From: an uncultured Gammaproteobacteria bacterium
GTDB taxonomy: Bacteria > Pseudomonadota > Gammaproteobacteria > JAADHQ01
Assembly (NCBI GenBank): GCA_947258755.1
Contig: CAMYJO010000004.1
Coordinates: forward strand, 44,075-108,074
Direction: 5' to 3'
DNA length: 64,000 bases
Positions within the stretch are counted from its first letter, which is position 1; the number at the start of each line of letters is the position of its first letter. The notes under the pieces are model-generated. The model saw only the letters and a program-made list of their open reading frames with translations, was not told the origin of the DNA and did not search any database. Shown here piece after piece: positions 15,401 to 25,200 of this stretch. A program made the translations under genes and the position numbers.

Positions 15401-17587
15401 AACATCATCTGTTAAGCCATCACCATCAAAGTCAAGGACACAAGGACCTAATGTGGTCAGGTCAAATGGCACGTTGATTCGTTTTCCTGTATTACCCAGG
15501 TATACCTGCTCAAAATCATTTCCTTCAAGTGTGAAACAGGTTCTTGACTGCCCCGCGGTACTGAAATTGATGCCTTTACTATTACCGATATCCTGTTGTA
15601 CGCCTATAGAGAAATCAATAATCGCAGCAACAGAGTTGTCGACAATATCACCGGCACCGGCTGAAATCGGATTTACATAACCAAAATTAGAATCACCGAC
15701 TATCTGACCGACAGCCATCTGCACGCGACCTTCTGTCAAACGACCAAGACCACCTTTTGCACGCATACGCCAGTTATCTGTACCGCACTCACGCCAGATC
15801 AGCATTGCTGGACCTAATGTGGGGGTGTAAACAGGTTGGCCACACTCATCACCAGGCTGAAATGTCACATGCACCGGTGTGCCTGCACCTACTACGTTAA
15901 GGCTTCCACCTTCAGTTGCAGTATAGAGTGTGTCGGCAGTGACGTTATTGAATGTATCAACTTGACCTGAAGGCCACTCAATTCGTACCTGATCAACCGT
16001 TGTATTGGCTGCCAGTCCAAAATGGATTCTGGTGTGATTTTGCGACCATCGATGATAACCACCGCTTTGCTCACGCAGCTGAATCACACCGCCAGCAGTC
16101 ACATAAACCTTGGCACCAATTGCCGCACGTGGACTTGTTGTACCAACCAGATCCATCTGGATCCAGTGATTGCCATTACCCTTGTTACGTATCAGGGTAT
16201 CAGGGCCACCAAAACTATATGGCCAAAAAAGTAAACCATTAGATACAGCCAGGTCCATAAATCCATCGACATCGTAATCAGCAGTAATGACTGAATCTGA
16301 TAGACCAAACTGAATACCTGCACCGATTGGACCTTCAGCACCATGCGACTGCACTTCTACAAAAGTACCATCACCCTGATTATCGAAATATCGATTGGCA
16401 AGATTTTCAACGCCGTCACGACATGCCATATAAAGGTCAAGATCCATATCATTATCAAAATCTGCGGCAACGACACTGACACAGGATTTAAGGCCACTTA
16501 GTCCGATCCCGGAAACCCACTCGATTCCAGACGCGGTATTGACACCATACATTGTCGCTTGCGGCTCATCGGCAGTTTGCAGACCATTCATAACTGGATC
16601 GCTCACGGTATTTTCAGCAATGACACGAACATAGGCGGCACGGTTATCAGTATCAGATACAGTCCATAAGCCTGTCTGTGAACTGTACCTGATTGAAACC
16701 CCGCGATCACTATCAGCTGTGTTAGGCCCATTCGTATTTAATACAAATTCTTGCTCCAGATCAAACGCACCGCCATATTTACCATCCACCAGAAATTTTA
16801 CTTCGCCTGGAGCGGAAAAAGTGAAAGATGTGCCAGTGCCTGCACGGAACCAGGCTTCAATGCGATTATCATTTATTTTACTTGCGCCTGCAGGACGTAA
16901 TGCGCCTCTCGTTACGACAATATCTGTTCGCAGGTCATTATTAAAATCACCCAGTGCTGCATCGTTAGAAAGGCCAATCGCAGGAATTAAACTACTGGAG
17001 GCACCGGTAACAGATTTAGGGAATGTACCTTCATCTCCACATATTTCTTCTAAATCACCATTCGCATCTAGATCGAATAGCAGAATATATTGACCATTAC
17101 AGCTGACGTCACTTTCGAGCGCGCGGTCACTGTCAGTATTATTCCATGCAGAATAATTTTGAGCCGTTAAGAGGCTGCTTTTTGTGAAGTAACCACCGCT
17201 GTCAGTGTTATTAATAAATAACTCATTTTCATCGCCTACAATAATGTCATCGTCGCCATCATTATCGTAATCGCCCCAGGCCCCGCCGTGCACATCAAAC
17301 TGTGTGTTACCAATCCAGTAGCCATTCATATTAACGTCATAGATCATCGTCACATCATCAAAATCACCATCACCGGTGTTTCGGTACATTCTTGGAAAAT
17401 CTCTGTGCCCTGAGTTCCAGATATCCGGCCATTTGTCGCCATTAAGATTGCCCCACGCAATACCCCAGGTTTCCGTGCCTCGTGTAAAACCAAGCTTGTC
17501 AGATTTATCTTCAAACTGAACTGGTGATGCATAGCCCAGTGAACTGAATGTCATGGAAAGAAGAACGGACAATATTCGAATGTTCAT
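12479..17587 (-). CDS. Very large secreted VCBS/FG-GAP, TSP3 and Calx-beta repeat protein
   Basis: 1702 residues with a signal peptide (about 1-20, cleaved near GYAS). Residues 25-470 hold FG-GAP/VCBS calcium-loop repeats (DYDNDGDDD, DFNNDLRTD, DFDNDMDLD), 473-560 an ASPIC/UnbV-type domain (NHWIQMDLVG, GAKVYVTAGG, VRIEWPSGQVD), and 717-850 thrombospondin type 3 repeats (DSDGDGVGDNADAFPN). A jelly-roll-like segment (855-1030), more TSP3 repeats (1034-1175) and a Calx-beta domain (1185-1292) follow. An unnamed module of about 130 residues occurs four times (582-716, 1299-1424, 1433-1559, 1568-1701). No sorting signal is obvious. It is probably a calcium-stabilised surface or extracellular protein; its partner is unknown. 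Confidence 0.85.
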   Translation of the reverse strand: MNIRILSVLLSMTFSSLGYASPVQFEDKSDKLGFTRGTETWGIAWGNLNGDKWPDIWNSGHRDFPRMYRNTGDGDFDDVTMIYDVNMNGYWIGNTQFDVHGGAWGDYDNDGDDDIIVGDENELFINNTDSGGYFTKSSLLTAQNYSAWNNTDSDRALESDVSCNGQYILLFDLDANGDLEEICGDEGTFPKSVTGASSSLIPAIGLSNDAALGDFNNDLRTDIVVTRGALRPAGASKINDNRIEAWFRAGTGTSFTFSAPGEVKFLVDGKYGGAFDLEQEFVLNTNGPNTADSDRGVSIRYSSQTGLWTVSDTDNRAAYVRVIAENTVSDPVMNGLQTADEPQATMYGVNTASGIEWVSGIGLSGLKSCVSVVAADFDNDMDLDLYMACRDGVENLANRYFDNQGDGTFVEVQSHGAEGPIGAGIQFGLSDSVITADYDVDGFMDLAVSNGLLFWPYSFGGPDTLIRNKGNGNHWIQMDLVGTTSPRAAIGAKVYVTAGGVIQLREQSGGYHRWSQNHTRIHFGLAANTTVDQVRIEWPSGQVDTFNNVTADTLYTATEGGSLNVVGAGTPVHVTFQPGDECGQPVYTPTLGPAMLIWRECGTDNWRMRAKGGLGRLTEGRVQMAVGQIVGDSNFGYVNPISAGAGDIVDNSVAAIIDFSIGVQQDIGNSKGINFSTAGQSRTCFTLEGNDFEQVYLGNTGKRINVPFDLTTLGPCVLDFDGDGLTDDVDLDDDNDGVPDINDAFPYNPNESVDSDGDGVGDNADVFPNDPTESVDSDNDGVGDNADAFPNNPNETADSDGDGVGDNADAFPNDATETTDTDGDGIGDNSDIDADNDGITNAAEFVAGQPSDQLLDDFETNQGWATNPFNTDTATTGQWEVANPEATSSSGYAMQLNNTTSGSNALVTQAAAGSGAGTYDIDNGVTSALSPSINLPAGVTTLKFNYYFAHRSNASSADFFRVSIRSGTNQQTILSQLGNGTNRAASWTAFSVDVSSYAGQTIRLLVEAADAGSGSLVEAAVDDISISVTTLSSNDADGDGVVNENDLDSDNDTIPDVVEAGLIDADGNYLVDDLINDQGSVTTPPDSDGDGIPDFLDVESNNAANDGTAYDIDTTVNAALDTNGDGMIGSADSNGGVDADSDGIDDSVDTNPNQPGGGPAPTDSDGDGVPDTEDAYPNDVTRTVPSVSVADVTVLENAGNALLSVDLSTLPRKPASIVISTTDDSALSGSDYTAVNMTLTYAIGETSKSVLIPIIEDATPEATESFTVDLSGPSNLTLATSTATVTIQDNDSSTVTDACFEPVYDRSTEKGVFIWKLCDGSGEWRMRVTGGGDNNGVFYDGYIESVGGLTYTEYSFEPNDVIDNTNPDILSYAMKVWGGGEDGLNFVPAADACLTTTAPNVPIYLGQNRIMVDSPFNLTTLAACDVVPPSAECGEPAYDLATEQGIFLWKDCVTGQWEVRLSGGGDPGGVFAGGKVTSDTGFTNLTTVSLEGGDIVDNVTNINEIIYELRVWNAAQDGFGFTPSAANACFIQDSTLPVYLGEGKQLVTAPLNLDTLASCNIAPEPAECGQPVYDNATDPGLYLWKDCSAAGPDAQWLLRVVGGGLSWSPYSGYLTSTNPVTATGVLLEPSGDTIDATLGDNGLDYILSVANKGVDGIDITIPANSTTCFDLEVMPVGAQMYVGRDKLLKTTAFNLEDLGACQ

Positions 17588-18101
17588 ATAAAACGACCTT
17601 AAGATTCTATTTTGAATGATTTACAGTTTTAAAAGATGCCGCAAACATCACAATTAAAAAGTTAAATAGTATTTCAATCAGTATTACTGATCACCGAGCA
17701 AAAGGCTCATGACATCAGTAAACCAACTACTCAATAAAAATTGCGGGATTCAGAAATAAATAGAACTTAATGACATTTAGAAAAAATGTACTGGCATAGA
17801 TTGTTAATCATTATCTCACTCCGCAAATTATTTTTAATTTATTCTGTAATTATATTTTACATGCCATCAATATTGCCGCATTTCGATCAATGTTTAACAA
17901 TGATTAACATAAAGCAGAATCCATGCCAGGAGCAATTAATACAATGTTTATAGTCACTTAGAACAAGTCTCAAAACCTGTTACACAGAAAGTGTAAAAAT
18001 TCCCGACATGAAAACAACCAGCGTAAAGCTTCCACTTTATAGTGACATCCTAAAACCAGCGTTTCCTATTTAGCATAAAAATATATATCGTTGCGGTCAA
18101 T
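17588..18101. other. AT-rich intergenic region without a gene
   Basis: About 510 bases upstream of the large secreted-protein gene with scattered stops in all frames. It should hold that gene's promoter, but I see no box pair I would defend. Confidence 0.5.
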
Positions 18102-18129
18102 AAAAAGGCCACCCTGAAGTGGCCTTTTT
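18102..18129. terminator. Bidirectional intrinsic terminator
   Basis: AAAAAGGCCAC (18102-18112) pairs with GTGGCCTTTTT (18119-18129) around CCTGAA. It lies 29 bases beyond the stop of the minus-strand gene starting at 19084, for which it gives a U-run. Confidence 0.85.
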
Positions 18130-18157
18130 ACTACGTCTGACACTGAATTAATCTGGC

Positions 18158-19084
18158 CTATTGTACGATTTCCCAGCTACCGTCCGCCCTTCGGCAAGCA
18201 GTACCATAAGCCACTTCAGTGCTGTTACCAACAGTGACTTCATGTTGATATTCACGGCAATACTGCCCTTTATCACTGGGCCCTTCCCACACTGGCGTGA
18301 CAGATCCGCTAACATCTCCTTCACTCCAGGAATGTGTCTGCCCAAGCGGTGATGTGGTTGCGCGATACATAGCGCGCTCGTGCGCACGTTGCTGTTCATC
18401 ATTCAGATAGTCAATGATCTGTAGTGTAATCGCAGTAAAGGCCAGCCATCCCCAGAAGTCATCGTCATGATACAGGCGTTTATACCTGGGATAGCCATAA
18501 TGAAAAGGCCGGACCTGTATATAGTGACGATGGTGACGGCGTGATGGGATAACAATCACCCTGCCAGGCTTGCGGTGTTTGTATTTTTTGCTTGAATGCT
18601 TTCGGTCATAATAACGATAATCGTAACGTCGTCTATCATCACGTCGCGTTGAATCCCGGTGACGTGGAAAGTAGTGATAATAATCCCTACGCTCGGGTCT
18701 TGCCCTGTGTTCGGGTCTTGCCCTGTGTTCGGGTCTTGCCCTGTGTTCGGGTCTTGCCTTGTGTTCAGGCCGTGCCCTGTGCTCGGGTCTTGCCTTGCGT
18801 TCAGGCCGTGCCCTGTGTTCGGGTCTCGCCTTGCGTTCAGGCCGTGCCCTGTGTTCGGCTCTTGCCGGGCGTTCGGGTCGCTTATATCTCTGAAAAGTTG
18901 GCTGTTGTTGCCGGCTCGGTTGACCATAAAACTTATTATCTGATTTTTTATTAGCTTTCTGTCTGTGCTGTTCTTTGTAATTTCTATCACGTTGTTCAGA
19001 TGCAGCAACGGCTGACGTCATCGAGAAAATGGACAGCATCAGGATAGATGATAGTAATATTGCAATCTTGACATATATTCGCAT
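18158..19084 (-). CDS. Secreted arginine/histidine-rich repeat protein with surface-antigen-like C-terminus
   Basis: 308 residues. A signal peptide (MRIYVKIAILLSS..., cleaved near AVAAS) is followed by a very basic region with about a dozen tandem RARPEH/KARPEH units (roughly residues 60-130), then an Arg/Tyr/His-rich stretch. The last 60 or so residues (WEGPSDKGQYCREYQHEVTV, YGTACRRADGSWEIV) resemble the C-terminus of 17-kDa surface-antigen-like proteins. The ATG at 19084 is preceded by GGGGAGAG and starts the signal peptide, so it is chosen over an in-frame ATG nine codons upstream. Function unknown; a cell-envelope role is an inference. Confidence 0.75.
   Translation of the reverse strand: MRIYVKIAILLSSILMLSIFSMTSAVAASEQRDRNYKEQHRQKANKKSDNKFYGQPSRQQQPTFQRYKRPERPARAEHRARPERKARPEHRARPERKARPEHRARPEHKARPEHRARPEHRARPEHRARPERRDYYHYFPRHRDSTRRDDRRRYDYRYYDRKHSSKKYKHRKPGRVIVIPSRRHHRHYIQVRPFHYGYPRYKRLYHDDDFWGWLAFTAITLQIIDYLNDEQQRAHERAMYRATTSPLGQTHSWSEGDVSGSVTPVWEGPSDKGQYCREYQHEVTVGNSTEVAYGTACRRADGSWEIVQ
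18691..18875. repeat. Tandem 18-base coding repeats
   Basis: About ten copies of an 18-base unit of the type CGGGTCTTGCCCTGTGTT, with a TTCAGGCCGTGCCCTG variant interspersed. They encode the RARPEH/KARPEH hexapeptides of the minus-strand gene. Copy number is likely to vary by slippage. Confidence 0.85.
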
Positions 19085-19267
19085 GATCAGGTCTCTCCCC
19101 TGTAGATTCATACAGCAGATACTATCAGAAAGAGGATATACCTAAACGGTATCATTGTGCGCAAGATTGCTTAAAATCTATTGAAGAATTGATCTCGATC
19201 AAGCCATCAACTTTCGATGCTCAATTTGAGCGCCTTGTTAGTTTTTATTATATTTATTTTATGGTTT

Positions 19268-19504
19268 TCAGTCGTCGGGTAATGCATCGAACTCCTTTCG
19301 CTTGTCTTCAAACCAGGCTGTCATAGCGGCCGGAGTTTTCATCAACTCTTGTATTCTACCCATTGCCTCGAGATGTTCTTTGTCTTGTTTTTGAAACATC
19401 TCCATGCCATGCGCTTTACTAAGTTCTGCAATTTCTTCAAACGTGTCGGCATGAAATGCTTTATCGCATGCGCCACCAAGCTGTCTACAATTCATTGTTT
19501 TCAT
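19268..19504 (-). CDS. DUF1059-type small protein
   Basis: 78 residues starting MKTMNCRQLGGACDKAFHAD and continuing FEEIAELSKAHGMEMF, the signature of the DUF1059 family; no biochemical function is established. The first two cysteines (CRQLGGAC) are conserved in that family. The ATG at 19504 is preceded by AAGGAGAG; an in-frame start nine codons earlier lacks this. It stands alone between the repeat-rich secreted protein and the ZntB-like transporter. Confidence 0.8.
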   Translation of the reverse strand: MKTMNCRQLGGACDKAFHADTFEEIAELSKAHGMEMFQKQDKEHLEAMGRIQELMKTPAAMTAWFEDKRKEFDALPDD

Positions 19505-19581
19505 GGGCTCTCCTTTTCCTGATTTAATCAAGCTAACAGATAGTGCATGTGACTATACCATTAAATCTATCTCTTCATCTG

Positions 19582-19731
19582 TCAGCGCTTGGCGCGATAA
19601 CTTTTATGACAACCCTTGCAGGCATCAAGCAATGGTTTGAAGCCTGCCCCTATCTTAGCGACATCGCCTGTTCCAGTCACATTCGCGGGTTTATTGAAAT
19701 ATTCCGATTTAACACGCGTATTTTTATATCC
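19582..19731 (-). pseudogene. C-terminal remnant of a class II cytochrome c (c'-type)
   Basis: An open stretch of 49 codons on the minus strand begins right after a TAA, with no start codon near it. It reads VAKIGAGFKPLLDACKGCHK followed by SYRAKR and a stop. The haem-binding CKGCH a few residues from the C-terminus, preceded by an amphipathic helix, is characteristic of cytochrome c'. The upstream three-quarters of such a gene is not present in any frame. It is most likely a deletion remnant. Confidence 0.65.
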
Positions 19732-19800
19732 TTAAAAAATTCTCTTAATATACCTATCATAGGTAACAATGACTTAAAACCTACTCCCTTACAGCATACT

Positions 19801-20775
19801 CTACAACCACTTCATCCTTCTGAAGATCAAGTATTGCCCATAGACTACGCCTACTAAAATCATGCAAAAAAGATAAAACGCCCATTTGTTTTCCGCACCA
19901 GGTATGCCACCAACATTGATCCCAAGTAAGCCGGTTAAAAAACCTAATGGTAAGAAAATAGCGGCAACGATAGACAGCACATACATACGTTTATCCATTT
20001 GTTCGGATATACGACTCATCAATTCTTCCTGAATGACAATGGCTCTTTCCCGGGCAGCATCCAGGTCTTCAATATAACGCATGGTTCTGTCAGCCACTTC
20101 CCGCAAGCGCATACGGTCCATGTCATCCAGCCAGGGAACACGCTCATTATATAATCGGGACATGGCTTCACGCTGAGGGGCCAGATAGCGACGTAAACTT
20201 ATTGCCTCACGTCTGAGCTCAGAAATTTGCGGCCTTAGTTGATGACTTTGCACGGTCAAGACCTGGTCTTCCAGCAAATCGGTACGGTCATCGATATCGC
20301 TGATGACATCTGCCATACGTTCGACAAGGCTTTCTGCAATACTGATTAAAAACTCACCCGGAGATGTCGGCCCGCGTCCTTGCTCAATGGCAGCACTCAA
20401 GTCACTGATGGATAATATTCTTCGTCTTCTGGTACTGATAATACGTTTACTATTGATCCACATTCGCAAGGAAACCATATCTTCCGGATCTGCCCCCGGA
20501 TTCATGTTAACACCGCGTAACATGACCAATAAACCTTCCTGCATAACGACGCTACGAGGCCTCGGGTCTTCGCTCATCAAAGCGGCGATGACCACCTCGT
20601 CCAGACCGCTTTCATCAGTCAGCCATTTCTCGGCATCCGCAGACGTATAATCAAGATGCACCCACAATATGCCGTCATCCTCGGACCAGTCACAAATTTC
20701 CGTCCAACTGATCGCCCTCCCACCGCCATGCTCATCAAGAATATAGGCTGCAATCAAACTGTCATTATCGTCCAT
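19801..20775 (-). CDS. ZntB/CorA-family zinc or divalent-metal transporter
   Basis: 324-residue member of the CorA superfamily. It has a long cytosolic N-terminal domain (WVHLDYTSADAEKWLTDESG) and helical stalk (DIDDRTDLLEDQVL...SELRREAISLRRYLAPQREA). Two C-terminal membrane segments follow, the first ending in LLGINVGGIPG, where GIN replaces the CorA GMN signature as in ZntB. ZntB proteins move Zn2+; some members are importers. The substrate is inferred from the GIN motif only. It stands alone. Confidence 0.85.
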   Translation of the reverse strand: MDDNDSLIAAYILDEHGGGRAISWTEICDWSEDDGILWVHLDYTSADAEKWLTDESGLDEVVIAALMSEDPRPRSVVMQEGLLVMLRGVNMNPGADPEDMVSLRMWINSKRIISTRRRRILSISDLSAAIEQGRGPTSPGEFLISIAESLVERMADVISDIDDRTDLLEDQVLTVQSHQLRPQISELRREAISLRRYLAPQREAMSRLYNERVPWLDDMDRMRLREVADRTMRYIEDLDAARERAIVIQEELMSRISEQMDKRMYVLSIVAAIFLPLGFLTGLLGINVGGIPGAENKWAFYLFCMILVGVVYGQYLIFRRMKWL

Positions 20776-21118
20776 AAATTCTCCCGAGAATAAATATCAG
20801 GTTCAGTATAGCACCCGTTATCAAACCGGTAGAAAAACCCTACGGGAAGGGACATTCCCAGTTATCAAACTCACCGTAATACCCGCTAATTATTTCACTG
20901 AGTAATACCGAACAAATTGCCGCCCCATGACACAAAATATACTTAGAGCGTTTATTTAACCGTGGAAAAACTTTCCAGTCATTTTATAGTCTATATGTAT
21001 CAACAATAATAACACTGCAGTTAATAGGTCAATAATACTTCCCACTATCAGATTCAGATGATATATACTTTGTTACTAATTTAAACATTACCATAGTAAA
21101 CAAGCAGATAAGAGGCAT
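20776..21118. other. Promoter-containing gap between zntB-like and RND genes
   Basis: 343 AT-rich bases between divergent genes. No reading frame, repeat or operator palindrome is apparent. Confidence 0.5.
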
Positions 21119-22234
21119 ATGAATAATAGAGTCCTGCAAATTGCCACGTTAATCCATAATGGGTGCCGACCGCTATTATTCGTGCCTGTCCTACTGGCAG
21201 CCTTATTTATGACTGCTTGTACTGATACCTCTGATTCCAATGCTAAGACTAAAAAGAGGAAGCCATCAGCACACCTGGTCGCCATCGACAAAAGCAAAAG
21301 CATGAACCTGAGTACCCCGAGTACGCGCGCCGGCACCTTACTCGCCTTGCGCCAGGTCAGGGTCTTTAATCAGGAAGAAGGTAAAATTACCGCACTACCA
21401 TTTCATCCAGGTGATAAATTCACGAAAGGAAAGCTACTTGTCTCCCTGGATGGCAGCCTGCTGCGCGCGCAACAGGACAAGGCCCTGGCCACGCGTAAGC
21501 AGGCCGAACAGGACCTGCGACGTACCACCAGCCTGGTTAAAAAACGACTGGCGGCAGAGGATGAACGCGCTCGCTTTGAAACCGAGCTGCGCGTGGCGAA
21601 AGCGGAGGAACAGTTGTTAAGGACGCGACTGGCATACACGACCATAAAAGCACCGTTTGACGGCACCGTCACCGAACGCCTACTGGAACCTGGCGATATT
21701 GCACCAAGGCATACGCACATACTGACCATCATCGACCCCGAGTCGATGATCACGCGCGTACATGTATCCGAATTATTACTTGCGCGGCTAAAGACCGGCG
21801 ATCCTGCTGACATCACCATCGATGCATTGGGTAAACAGGTTTTCCGCGGCAAGATCTCGCGCATTTATCCTGCGATCAACCCAAAGACACGCCTGGGCAC
21901 GATCGAGGTTACCTTTGATAAGATCCCGGCACAGGCACAAGCAGGCTCACTCTGTCGCGTACGCCTGATGCCACCTGCGCAGTCGTATTTAATGATACCG
22001 TTTACCGCACTACGCCGTGATGAACAGGGCGAGTTTGTATTTACCATCAACGACAAACAGCAGGCCTCGAAACAATATGTCAGCACCGGGCTGCGTCATC
22101 AAAATCTGATCGCCGTCAACAGTGGTCTTGAAGCAGATACCGTTATTATCACAAAAGGCTTTCTTGGTTTGAAGGAAGGCAAAAAAGTGCGCAGCAATCT
22201 AAAACCGAAACAGGCCTCGCAGACCCCCTCCTGA
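21119..22234 (+). CDS. RND efflux periplasmic adaptor lipoprotein
   Basis: Membrane-fusion protein of 371 residues linking an inner-membrane RND pump to an outer-membrane channel. It has a lipoprotein signal with a lipobox-like LFMTAC (Cys34). The biotinyl-lipoyl half-motifs (FHPGDKFTKGKLLVSLD and TTIKAPFDGTVTERLLEPGD) flank a helical hairpin, and a beta-barrel domain follows. The RND permease gene starts 16 bases after its stop. No outer-membrane factor or local regulator is present. Confidence 0.9.
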   Translation: MNNRVLQIATLIHNGCRPLLFVPVLLAALFMTACTDTSDSNAKTKKRKPSAHLVAIDKSKSMNLSTPSTRAGTLLALRQVRVFNQEEGKITALPFHPGDKFTKGKLLVSLDGSLLRAQQDKALATRKQAEQDLRRTTSLVKKRLAAEDERARFETELRVAKAEEQLLRTRLAYTTIKAPFDGTVTERLLEPGDIAPRHTHILTIIDPESMITRVHVSELLLARLKTGDPADITIDALGKQVFRGKISRIYPAINPKTRLGTIEVTFDKIPAQAQAGSLCRVRLMPPAQSYLMIPFTALRRDEQGEFVFTINDKQQASKQYVSTGLRHQNLIAVNSGLEADTVIITKGFLGLKEGKKVRSNLKPKQASQTPS

Positions 22235-22250
22235 CAGGAACTGATAACAC

Positions 22251-25200
22251 GTGAGCAGAAGATCCATTCATGAGCGATTAAGTAGCGGCGGTGGCGGCAT
22301 GGCGGCCTGGTCGATCAGACATCCGATCGGCGTCATTATGATCACACTGGCGATTGTCATGCTCGGTCTGTTTTCACTCGGGCGCCTGTCTGTCGACCTG
22401 TTGCCACAGATTATCTACCCGGACATCAGGGTACGTATCAGCAACCCGGGTGTGCCGGCGAAGATCATGGAAGACCAGGTCACCCGGCAGCTGGAAGAAC
22501 AACTGGCCATTACCGAAGATGTGGTTAGCATTGAGTCCAGCAGCGCCGAAGGCAGAAGTCGAGTCAACCTGTCTTTCCAGTATGGCAAGGACATCGACAT
22601 CGCACTACGTGATGCCAGCACCCGACTCGATCGTGCCAAACGCTTTTTGCCCGATGGTATCGAACCACCGATTATTTACAAACGCGACCCTTCACAACGC
22701 CCGGTCGCGGAATTTATTGTCAGCTCGGCAACGCGTGGTCCAATTGAGCTACGAAACTGGGTAGATGACGTATTCAGCAAATGGTTGCTGACCCTGCCCG
22801 GTGTCGCCGCCGCCGAAGTCGGTGGCGGCCTGGTACGCGAGATACAAGTCTTGCCGGACCAGCAGCGCCTGGCCGGACTCAGCCTGACCACGGACGATGT
22901 TATCCAAGCCTTACAGGAGGGCAACCGGGAAGAATCCGCGGGCCGTATCAAACTCGAACGACGGGAATTGAGCGGCCGCATTGCCGCGCGCTTTGAATCG
23001 GTCGAGGAGATTGCCAACCTGCCGATCCCGCTGGCCGATGGCGCCCATATTTACCTTAAAGATATCGCCCGAGTCATAGATACCAACGAGGACGAACGTC
23101 TACGTGTACGCCTGAATGGAACGCCCGGCGTCAAGCTGTCCATACAAAAGCAACCCAATGCCAACTCGGTGACCCTGGTCGATACGGTCAAACAACGACT
23201 GCGTGAACTGGCTGAACAACAGGTCATACCCGATGATATCGAGGTAAACATTGTTGGCGACCAGTCGATCTATGTGCGCAACTCACTCAATCATGCAGCA
23301 CTGGCGGCCATCTCCGGCGCGACGTTGGCCATGCTGGTTGTCTACTTGTTCCTCGGCAACCTTAAACGCACACTTATAATAGGTAGCGCGATCCCAATCG
23401 CGATCACCGTGACCTTCCTGATCATGGAACTGGGCGGCCTGAGCCTTAATATTATGACGCTGGGTGGACTGGCGGTCGGTGTCGGTATGCTGGTCGATAG
23501 CACCATTGTCATGCTGGAAAACATATACCGCCACCAGACCGAAGGCGAGGACAGCTTTGAGGCCGGCACGCATGCGGCGCGCGAGGTCAATAGCGCTATA
23601 GTCGCCTCAACCAGCACCAACCTGGCCGCGATTATTCCCTTTCTTTTTATTGGCGGACTGACCGGCCTGTTTTTCCGCGAACTGATTTTCACCATCACCG
23701 CCGCCATTATTGCCGCCATGCTGGTTGCACTGACCCTGGTACCGGCACTGGCAACACGCCTAAGACAATCTGTGCAACAGACCGAAAGCAGTTTGATGGA
23801 AAGGCTCATCCACAGACTGAGACAGAAATACCGTAACAGCGTGCATTTTTTTATGCGCAAACCGTTTGCCCGATTCGGTCTAATGGCGACCTTTCTGGCG
23901 GCCATCGCTGTCAGCTGGGTTGCCTTTGACAGTGAATCAAGGGTGTTCCTGCCCGATATGGATGACGGCAGGATCGGTATACGCATCAGCGCCGACCCCG
24001 GCGTCAAACTCGATGTCACCGATGAAGCGACACACAAGATCGAAAACCTGATCAATCAAATGCCACATGTCGAGACCGTGTTTACCATCAGCGGTGGTTT
24101 TATTTTTGGTCGCACCGAAGTGGAAGCCCGCAACAAGGCACGCCTCGATATCCAGTTAGCGCCCAGGTCTACACGTGACCTGAGCCGGGACGACTGGGTC
24201 AAACAATTCAAGGCACTGCTGGCTAAAAACAAAACCCCGGGTGTGCGCGTACGCGTTAGTAAGCTACGTATACCTGGCACCTATTTTCATCGCGGCAGCA
24301 ACGATGTCGCCCTGCATGTCAGCGGCCCTGACATCGACACATTGGACCAGATCGGTTATGAACTGATGGATACTCTGCGACCCGTCGAGGGCCTGGGCAA
24401 TATCGAGCATTCATCTGAAGAAAGTGAACAAGAGCTGTCTATCAACATCGACCGCGAACGTGCCATTGATCTCGGCTTTTCGGTTGAGCAAATCAGCCGC
24501 GTTATTCGCACAGCCATTGGCGGCGAGATCGCCGGCGACTACCTGGAAGGCGATCGGTCTTACAAAATACGTGTACGTCTACCCGACGTAAACACCTCGA
24601 GCCTGAGTGATCTCGAGTCACTGTTGCTCGGCAAGGTCAGCGATAATCAGTCCTCTATCTATCTCGCCGATGTCGCTCGGGTTGAACTAATTCAGGCACC
24701 CGCCACTATACTCAGGGACAACCAACAGCGCATTATCAAGGTCACCGCCAGGGTCAATGAGGGTTACACCAGTGGCACGGTACTGGATGCGGTAGCGAAA
24801 CGCCTGCAGGACTTTGAGTTGCCAGACGGTTACCAGATCTATGATGCCGGTATCTCGGATGTTCTGGAGAGTAGCCAGAACACCGTCTGGCAATTACTGG
24901 GCATGGCCCTATTCCTGGTGCTGGTAGTCATGGCCGTTCAATATGAATCATTGCGCAATCCGTTAATCATCATGCTCGGCGTGCCCTTCGCCGCTATTGG
25001 TGTTGCGATTGCTATTCATTTGGCTGAATTACCACTGTCGATGCCGCTTTGGCTCGGCATGATTATGCTCGCCGGTATTGTCGTCAACAATGCAATAGTC
25101 ATGGTCGAGTACATCGAGATATTACGCAAGGAAGGGAAAGCACTCGAAGCGGCCATTACCGAGGCCGCCGGCCTGCGCCTGCGGCCGATCCTGATGACCT

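Noticed and set aside
18592..18954. Plus-strand and second minus-strand frames rich in CVRVLP and DPNTGQ repeats
   Set aside because: They are shadow frames of the 18-base tandem repeat; the signal peptide and ribosome site belong to the frame starting at 19084.
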